From CAZRVH01 sp964608325 (GTDB lineage: Bacteria; Patescibacteriota; Gracilibacteria; Peribacterales; Peribacteraceae), in contig CAZSMX010000002.1 of the NCBI GenBank assembly GCA_964608325.1, positions 48,048 through 112,047 of the forward strand: a stretch of 64,000 nucleotides of DNA, written 5' to 3'. The notes under the pieces were generated by a model, which did no database searches, was not told where the DNA came from, and saw only the letters and a list, made by a program, of their open reading frames with translations. The translations under genes were made by a program, and so were the position numbers. Position 1 is the first letter of the stretch. Each line of letters starts with the position of its first letter. Positions 59,717 to 64,000 of the stretch are shown here, one piece after another.

Positions 59717-59869
59717 CGGACCCATAGTATCACGGTTTGTGCTTTTGGATTGTTTTAGAATGCCGCTTTTCCTTTCTTAGAAGCCAAAGCGGGCGTATAC
59801 CATGCACAGACAGCCACCCCGGTTGTCTCACCTCGTTCTTTTCATTTCTGGCATGGGAGGGATTCTATC

Positions 59870-60250
59870 ATGTCACACCATTCTTATCGCTTGATTGAGG
59901 TTGCCCGGTATCTACGCTTCCTCGTCGTCACTTTCAAGAAGCGCATGCTTGTCCATGAGGACGACGCCCGCGATTTGAATGCCGACTTGTATTACATCCG
60001 CCACAACTTGAAAGCCGCTACGACCCTCTTCGACTGCGATGACGTACGCTTCATCTCGAGCAGCGTTTTGGGTGTTCTTTTCTCTTTCCAATCGGAGCTG
60101 AAGGAAAGGCAGCACACCATGGCGCTGTGCCGCCTGCAGGATCAGATCGACATGACCTTGCGTATGTTTGGACTCGACAAGTCATTCACCCTTTCCGACG
60201 GCTCGGAATTGCCGTCCCAGTTCGTCCTTTCCCATGCCCATGCCGCCTGA
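59870..60250 (+). CDS. STAS-domain protein (anti-anti-sigma-like)
   Basis: The 126-aa protein has a STAS-type core: LFDCDDVRFISSSVLGVLFSFQSELKERQHTMALCRLQDQIDMTLRMFGLDKSFTL. FISSSVLG aligns with the FIDSSGLG loop of SpoIIAA/RsbV, keeping Ser at the phosphorylation position. Such proteins bind an anti-sigma kinase and free a sigma factor. A GGAGG ribosome-binding site precedes ATG 59870 at good spacing, and a TTTCTT-N17-TATACC promoter lies at 59773-59801. It is near a second STAS-like gene and a sigma factor. No kinase is seen in this window. Confidence 0.7.
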   Translation: MSHHSYRLIEVARYLRFLVVTFKKRMLVHEDDARDLNADLYYIRHNLKAATTLFDCDDVRFISSSVLGVLFSFQSELKERQHTMALCRLQDQIDMTLRMFGLDKSFTLSDGSELPSQFVLSHAHAA

Positions 60251-60278
60251 CGTCTTCGTATGTCAGGTTCGCCATCAG

Positions 60279-60313
60279 CCGCCGCTCCCTGTGTTTCAGA
60301 GAGCGGCGTTTTA
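60279..60313 (+). terminator. Terminator of the STAS gene
   Basis: CGCCGCTC (60280-60287) pairs with GAGCGGCG (60301-60308) around 13 nt and is followed by TTTT. Confidence 0.75.
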
Positions 60314-60332
60314 ATATTAAAAAACAATAAAT

Positions 60333-60360
60333 TTGACATTTGGCAAACAGGGTGTATAAC
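60333..60360 (+). promoter_or_regulatory. Sigma-70-type promoter
   Basis: TTGACA (60333-60338), 16 nt and TATAAC (60355-60360) drive the gene at 60420 with a leader of about 55 nt. Confidence 0.75.
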
Positions 60361-60419
60361 GGCCGGTGGTTTTTCCGTTCTGTTCATTCGCATTTTAGGT
60401 TCTAGCAAGGAGGTTCGTC

Positions 60420-60959
60420 ATGACTGTTACCCCCACCCCCGTCCGTTCGGTTGCTGCGGCAGCTTCGGTCTCCTCGGCATCAGAATGGGTCGGGATGTTC
60501 GATCACCGCATCGACCCGGCCGAACTCATTCATTGTGAGATCGCGTCCGCAGTCCTCGGGGACATTCGGAAGTACTTTGCCAAGTTCAATCCGAATCCTG
60601 GCAAACTCCAGTTGGAAGAAATTCCACTGAACGTCATCGTTTTCCGCACGCCGCGGATCGGCCCAGAGGCCCATTCGCAACTCATCAAGCGCCTCGATGC
60701 ATTGCTTGAGGCAAAGCCCCTGTCACGCGTCTACGTCCGGCTCAACGAGGTGCGCGAATGCTGCGATGAAACGGTTCGTTACCTCGCCGAAAAGAGCCGT
60801 GCCGTCCGCAAGGCGAAGGGCGAGCTGGCGGTGTCGTACACGTACGATGCCGTTGCCGCGTCCATGCGGAGACTCGGCGTCCGCGACGATTTCAACCTGC
60901 ATCTCAACCCGATGGATGCAATCAGCTACCTGATGATCCCTCTCGACCTCGACGATTAA
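60420..60959 (+). CDS. Divergent STAS-like protein
   Basis: The 179-aa protein has a low-complexity lead and then a region with STAS-like pattern: SRVYVRLNEVRECCDETVRYLAEKSRAVRKAKGELAVSYTYDAVAASMRRLGVRDDFNLHLNPMDAISYL (strand, helix, strand, helix, as in SpoIIAA). The phosphorylatable Ser is replaced in ECCDETV. A perfect AAGGAGG precedes the ATG by 7 nt, and strong promoter and terminator bracket it. It probably acts with the STAS protein upstream, perhaps as an unphosphorylatable partner. The family call is tentative. Confidence 0.5.
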   Translation: MTVTPTPVRSVAAAASVSSASEWVGMFDHRIDPAELIHCEIASAVLGDIRKYFAKFNPNPGKLQLEEIPLNVIVFRTPRIGPEAHSQLIKRLDALLEAKPLSRVYVRLNEVRECCDETVRYLAEKSRAVRKAKGELAVSYTYDAVAASMRRLGVRDDFNLHLNPMDAISYLMIPLDLDD

Positions 60960-60991
60960 CCGCCTCGATACGGTTCGCCGTTTCGTACCTC

Positions 60992-61028
60992 CAACCCCGT
61001 CTGTTCTTGTGAATAGACGGGTTTTTTT
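60992..61028 (+). terminator. Rho-independent terminator
   Basis: CCCGTCT pairs with AGACGGG around 12 nt and is followed by T7, after the gene ending at 60959. Confidence 0.85.
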
Positions 61029-61210
61029 GATGCGATAAGCTGTTATTGACAAATATATTAAAGTGTTCATAATATACATCCTGTCCTTTCACAGCATCCA
61101 CCCCGTAAAATCTTCCCTCCTTTCCAGTTATTGAAAGACGACATCCCGATGGATGCGTAAGGAGCGAAGAAGTTGCGGGGGACTTGGACACCTCACCTAG
61201 AAAGGTTTGT

Positions 61211-61570
61211 ATGGCCACGATGACTCGAATTCGCAAAGGAAAACGAGGCCACACGGATGTGAATAAGGCGCAGGCGATTCGCAACGCGTTCGACGCGCTC
61301 AAGGATCTCGATGCGAGCGCCGCCGACATACAGGCGCACGTTGTTTCCGCTCATCCGGGAACCGAAGTTGCGCCGGCGCAGATCAGCAATATCCGGACGA
61401 AACTCAAGGAGCAAAAAGGCTGCAAAGCTGCTCGCAAGGGCGGCAAGGAGCCGGCGTATACGGAATCGGAACTGGTCGGCGCCCGCACCTTGGCCGAAAA
61501 GGTCGGCGGCGTCGAACGCGCGAAAACGCTGATCGATATCCTCTTCCGGCTCCGGCCCAGCAACAACTAA
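61211..61570 (+). CDS. Small basic HTH-like putative DNA-binding protein
   Basis: The 119-aa protein starts MATMTRIRKGKRGHTDVNKAQAIRNAFDALKDLDASAADI and continues to PGTEVAPAQISNIRTKLKEQKG. This helix-turn-helix pattern resembles small proteins I recall from Planctomycetes. A Lys-rich linker and a C-terminal helix pair (ELVGARTLAEKVGGVERAKTLIDIL) follow, also found there. Probable DNA binding, function unknown. TTGACA lies near 61047 upstream, and AAAGG precedes ATG 61211. Confidence 0.6.
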   Translation: MATMTRIRKGKRGHTDVNKAQAIRNAFDALKDLDASAADIQAHVVSAHPGTEVAPAQISNIRTKLKEQKGCKAARKGGKEPAYTESELVGARTLAEKVGGVERAKTLIDILFRLRPSNN

Positions 61571-61611
61571 CCCTAACCCTAACCGTTACCGTCCAAGTTT
61601 CCTCTTTCTAT

Positions 61612-61648
61612 CGCCCGTGTGATCTTCGGATCATGCGGGCGTTTTTTT
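61612..61648 (+). terminator. Rho-independent terminator with TTCG loop
   Basis: CGCCCG and TGATC pair with GATCA and CGGGCG around a TTCG loop, with a small internal mismatch, and T7 follows. Confidence 0.88.
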
Positions 61649-61660
61649 GCGTGAAAAAAG

Positions 61661-61688
61661 TTCTTTCTGTCGCTTGAAGGGGTATACT
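61661..61688 (+). promoter_or_regulatory. Promoter for a leaderless transcript
   Basis: TTCTTT (61661-61666), 16 nt and TATACT (61683-61688) end only 6 nt before ATG 61695. Confidence 0.55.
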
Positions 61689-61694
61689 GGAACC

Positions 61695-62141
61695 ATGGCA
61701 CGCACGATCGAAAACGGCAGGCGCATCGTCGATCTGGAAGCCGCGACGCAGCTGCTTCTCGATTTGAACCCTGAGATATGGGGCCGCCTTATGCAAATCA
61801 GGGGGGATACCAAGCAGAACGTCCTTTTGTTGGTGCGCGGCGATTATGTCGACCCCGTGCGCATGCAAGATCAGGAGGTGACGCCTCGTACCCTTACACT
61901 CGAGCCGGGGCAGGTAGTGGTGGAAGTGTCGGGGTTGGATGAAGCGCCTCGCATCAGGATCGTCAAAATTTCCGGTGACGTGCATTGGCAGATGATTGAA
62001 TCGGCCATTATGGCGGAGCCGGCGCGTGTTATTCCGATCGATGAAAAAACAGTTTTGATCATGGATGACCGGGAGGGCATGGAAACGGGATCCCAAGTGC
62101 GTCCCGAGGTGGATAGGTGGGATGGAATCGATGCCGCATAA
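61695..62141 (+). CDS. Hypothetical protein, 148 aa
   Basis: The soluble protein has alternating strands and helices (MARTIENGRRIVDLEAATQLLLDLNPEIWGRLMQIRGDTKQNVLLLVRGDYVDPVRM) and an acidic end. I recognise no family. A TATACT hexamer 6 nt before the ATG, with no Shine-Dalgarno site, predicts leaderless translation. It lies between the HTH-like gene and tRNA-Lys, upstream of the sigma factor. Confidence 0.65.
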   Translation: MARTIENGRRIVDLEAATQLLLDLNPEIWGRLMQIRGDTKQNVLLLVRGDYVDPVRMQDQEVTPRTLTLEPGQVVVEVSGLDEAPRIRIVKISGDVHWQMIESAIMAEPARVIPIDEKTVLIMDDREGMETGSQVRPEVDRWDGIDAA

Positions 62142-62222
62142 ACAGCCTTCCGAAGGCGAAATAGTTCGTCTATAGTCTCAGCGCTTCCGACGTTTGGAGG
62201 CTTTCGTCTTACTTCACATCAC

Positions 62223-62298
62223 GGGTCGGTAGCTCAGTTGGTAGAGCAGTGCCCTTTTAAGGCATTGGCCGAGGGTTCGAATCCCTCCCGACCCACCA
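62223..62298 (+). tRNA. tRNA-Lys (anticodon TTT), CCA encoded
   Basis: The acceptor stem GGGTCGG pairs with CCGACCC. The D arm is GCTCAGTTGGTAGAGC, the anticodon loop CTTTTAA gives TTT, and the T arm is GAGGG-TTCGAAT-CCCTC. The discriminator is A and CCA is encoded. A TATAGT hexamer at 62171-62176 may be its promoter. Confidence 0.96.
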
Positions 62299-62340
62299 CG
62301 TCATTCGCGAATGAGTGGCCCACCATCGGAAAGCAATCAA

Positions 62341-62368
62341 TTGACACTGGATAGGGAAACGCTATACC
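62341..62368 (+). promoter_or_regulatory. Sigma-factor gene promoter
   Basis: TTGACA (62341-62346), 16 nt and TATACC (62363-62368) leave a leader of about 10 nt before ATG 62385. Confidence 0.7.
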
Positions 62369-62384
62369 AGTTGCCAATTTATTT

Positions 62385-63929
62385 ATGGAAACACTTTCTT
62401 CGCCATCCGAACTCCCGCCTCTTCCGCCTAAGGACGAATTTGCCAACGGTTTGCTGCGCGACGGCAAACAGGCCCATTTCTTGAAAAAAGACGACAAGTA
62501 CAGGCTCTTCCGCGCTATCGAGGAAAGAGTAAAGGAGGGGCATGCCGTGGATTCCATCCTCGCGCATCTGGGAATCAACCGCGCGGCGTATTTCACGCAC
62601 GTGTGGTTCACGTCCGAAAAAGCGGCGGCGTATGAAGAGGAGTTGGCCGAGAAAGCCGCGCAAGAGGCCGCGCCCGCCGTTGCCGCTCCGCTCAAGGCAA
62701 AACACAAGGCGCTGACCATCGAAGAGAAGCTCAAGAAAATCGAAGAGGTGGCGCGCCTGCGCTACGTCGAGGGGCATAACTTCGACGAGGCTTGCAAACT
62801 CGCCGGCGTCCGGCAGGACCGGTTCTACGCATGGAGCGAGAAACGGAATTCCTATCTCACGACGCTCCGTCGCAGGAAGGAGAAGGCATCGCGCCTGGCC
62901 AATCCGCGCCAGCGCGCGGAAAAACTACCGCGCAAGCGCGAAGCGAGGGAAGAGATCGATGAAAAAACGCTCGAACAGAGGCGTCAGATCATCGGCATCA
63001 TCCATAACAAGGTGCGCAAAGGAATTCCGTTGCAGCGCGTGTTGAAGGAAAAGGGAATGAAGTCTGCCCTGTATCACGATTGGGCGAGGCAGGTGGATGT
63101 GCCGGCCGTGCCGAAAGTCTCTATTTCCGAACTTTGGGAATCGTTCAAAAATCCCGAAACAAAAGAAGACGCGCGCAGCGCGTTCATCGAGTATTTCAGG
63201 GGATACGCGCAGCGTTTGGCGGCCCGTCACGGCGAACAGTTGAGGTTCGTCGGCGCGTTCGACGTGGATGAAGAGATGCTGGTCAGCGTCGGGTTGTTCG
63301 AGGGGGTTTCCGAAGGGCTTGATGCGTATGACGAGAGCAGGGGGACGCCGATCGCATCGTATCTCGGGCAGAAAATCGCGCTGCGCATGATCGATGAATT
63401 GCGCGTCCAGGATCCCGTAACTCGCAACGAGCGCGCCAAGGAAAAGGCCACCCGCAACCTGCGCGACGAATTTTTCCGAAAGTACAACCGATTCGCGCGC
63501 ACCGACGAGGAGCTGACGGAGTACGCGTTGAGCGTGGGGGCGACGGCGCCGCATTTCCCGGTGCGCCACAACCGCAGCCTCGATGCGGAATTCCGAAAAT
63601 CAGATAGTCTCGACGTCGAAGAATCCCTGAACCTGTACGCGATTACCGAGGACGCAAGTACCGCTGTGCGCAAATCCCAGGGCGAATACGCCCTGCTTGT
63701 CGAAAAAGTTATGAAGAAGTGTGACAAACAGGAAAAGGAGGTTCTGAGGCGGTACTACTTCGAGGAATTGACGATGAAAGAGATCGGCGCGGAGATGGGT
63801 CTGAGCGAATCCCGTGTGTCGCAAATCCACACCGCGATAGTCGAGAGATTGGAAGTACTCCTGGAAGACGAAAACCCCTTCCGGTTCGCTTCGCATGAGA
63901 ACGACGGTGATGCGATGCTCGCCTCGTAA
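62385..63929 (+). CDS. Sigma-70-family sigma factor with three N-terminal helical repeats
   Basis: The 514-aa protein ends in a sigma factor core. Region 2 is at about 262-340 (YFRGYAQRLAARHG, GLFEGVSEGLDAYDESRGTPIASYLGQKIALRMIDELR) and region 4 at 445-490 (LRRYYFEELTMKEIGAEMGLSESRVSQIHTAIVERLE), as in the FliA/SigB/WhiG type. Residues 1-240 are not sigma-like. They hold three repeats at 41-74, 114-150 and 200-234, each a helix, then EG/KG and a turn with Gly 11 residues further on, then F/Y and W, as in small HTH domains. Two STAS-like genes and an HTH-like gene lie just upstream. It has its own promoter with a short leader. Confidence 0.85.
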   Translation: METLSSPSELPPLPPKDEFANGLLRDGKQAHFLKKDDKYRLFRAIEERVKEGHAVDSILAHLGINRAAYFTHVWFTSEKAAAYEEELAEKAAQEAAPAVAAPLKAKHKALTIEEKLKKIEEVARLRYVEGHNFDEACKLAGVRQDRFYAWSEKRNSYLTTLRRRKEKASRLANPRQRAEKLPRKREAREEIDEKTLEQRRQIIGIIHNKVRKGIPLQRVLKEKGMKSALYHDWARQVDVPAVPKVSISELWESFKNPETKEDARSAFIEYFRGYAQRLAARHGEQLRFVGAFDVDEEMLVSVGLFEGVSEGLDAYDESRGTPIASYLGQKIALRMIDELRVQDPVTRNERAKEKATRNLRDEFFRKYNRFARTDEELTEYALSVGATAPHFPVRHNRSLDAEFRKSDSLDVEESLNLYAITEDASTAVRKSQGEYALLVEKVMKKCDKQEKEVLRRYYFEELTMKEIGAEMGLSESRVSQIHTAIVERLEVLLEDENPFRFASHENDGDAMLAS

Positions 63930-63941
63930 AAGTCTCCGTTC

Positions 63942-64000
63942 TTACTTTGCACGGGAGAACGACCCGTCGTCGTTTTGGTAGTACATGTTTTCCTTGCTTG
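63942..64000 (-). CDS. C-terminus of a protein continuing beyond the window
   Basis: A minus-strand frame enters from the window edge and ends at TAA (63944-63942), reading SKENMYYQNDDGSFSRAK. It is convergent with the sigma gene. Only 18 residues are visible, so no family can be named. Confidence 0.4.
   Translation of the reverse strand, partial: SKENMYYQNDDGSFSRAK

Noticed and set aside
61567..61584. Telomere-like CTAACCCTAACCCTAACC after the HTH-like gene
   Set aside because: Only three units, beginning at the gene's own stop codon, and followed by normal bacterial sequence. Probably chance.
62234..62734. 166-codon minus-strand frame across tRNA-Lys and the sigma gene start
   Set aside because: It overlaps a perfect tRNA and a clear promoter on the other strand.
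1..64000. CRISPR array, prophage or insertion sequence
   Set aside because: No regularly spaced direct repeats, cas genes, integrase, transposase or phage structural genes were seen.
1..64000. Alternative genetic code (UGA as glycine)
   Set aside because: TGA ends many genes at expected positions (for example 5561-5563, 25408-25410) and no conserved Gly is read from TGA.

Overview
The window looks like a metagenome-assembled scaffold from an uncultivated bacterium, most plausibly a Patescibacteria/CPR lineage (Peribacteria-like is my best guess, by inference only). It carries four 100-N scaffold gaps, a moderately high GC content outside the polysaccharide locus, and standard TGA stops, so the recoded UGA-Gly lineages are excluded. 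CPR-style content includes PrgI, TraC-like and T4SS-pilin-like genes without a full conjugation operon, a four-domain S1 protein, many GT-C-like membrane proteins and many small unrecognised proteins. Shine-Dalgarno sites are uneven. Many genes instead have a -10-like hexamer only 6-9 nt before the start codon, which suggests leaderless mRNAs.

Layout. 1-6.2 kb: a partial coiled-coil protein, dcd, tRNA-Val, RluA-type pseudouridine synthase, trpS (broken by a gap) and maf. 6.2-12.3 kb (minus strand): YgjP-like peptidase, a secreted protein, and an alpha-glucan module of GH15, GH57 and GT4, then GlsB-type and histone-H1-like proteins. 13.0-13.5 kb: a probable structured non-coding RNA of unknown class. 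13.6-39.3 kb: a large, visibly more AT-rich envelope-polysaccharide locus, nearly all minus strand. It holds GT2, GT4-CsaB fusion, flippase, GT-C-like membrane proteins, sugar isomerase and epimerase, glgP, a multicopper oxidase coupled to a giant FAD-oxidoreductase-like protein, and a plus-strand PQQ-type sugar dehydrogenase lipoprotein. 39.4-45.7 kb: GT2, VIT1-type transporter, VOC protein, tRNA-Gly plus nucleotidyltransferase-like gene, yidD, HIT, HAD and rpsA. 45.9-55.3 kb: TraC-like and PrgI, clpC behind a CIRCE-like operator, AI-2E-type permease, T4SS-pilin-like protein, dus, rplA and rplK. 55.5-64 kb: small regulators, ruvB, GT4, GIY-YIG protein, two STAS-like proteins, tRNA-Lys and an unusual sigma factor.

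How it fits together. The 13.6-39.3 kb locus would build, flip and decorate a surface glycan. The CsaB half of the fusion suggests pyruvylated wall polymer, as used elsewhere to anchor S-layer proteins. The GH15/GH57/GT4 genes and glgP would turn over a storage or imported glucan. The 59.9-63.9 kb group (two STAS-like proteins, an HTH-like protein and a sigma factor with three extra N-terminal helical repeats) looks like a partner-switching regulatory locus. Several interspersed palindromic repeat families sit between genes, the clearest built from a 9-bp unit present at four loci.
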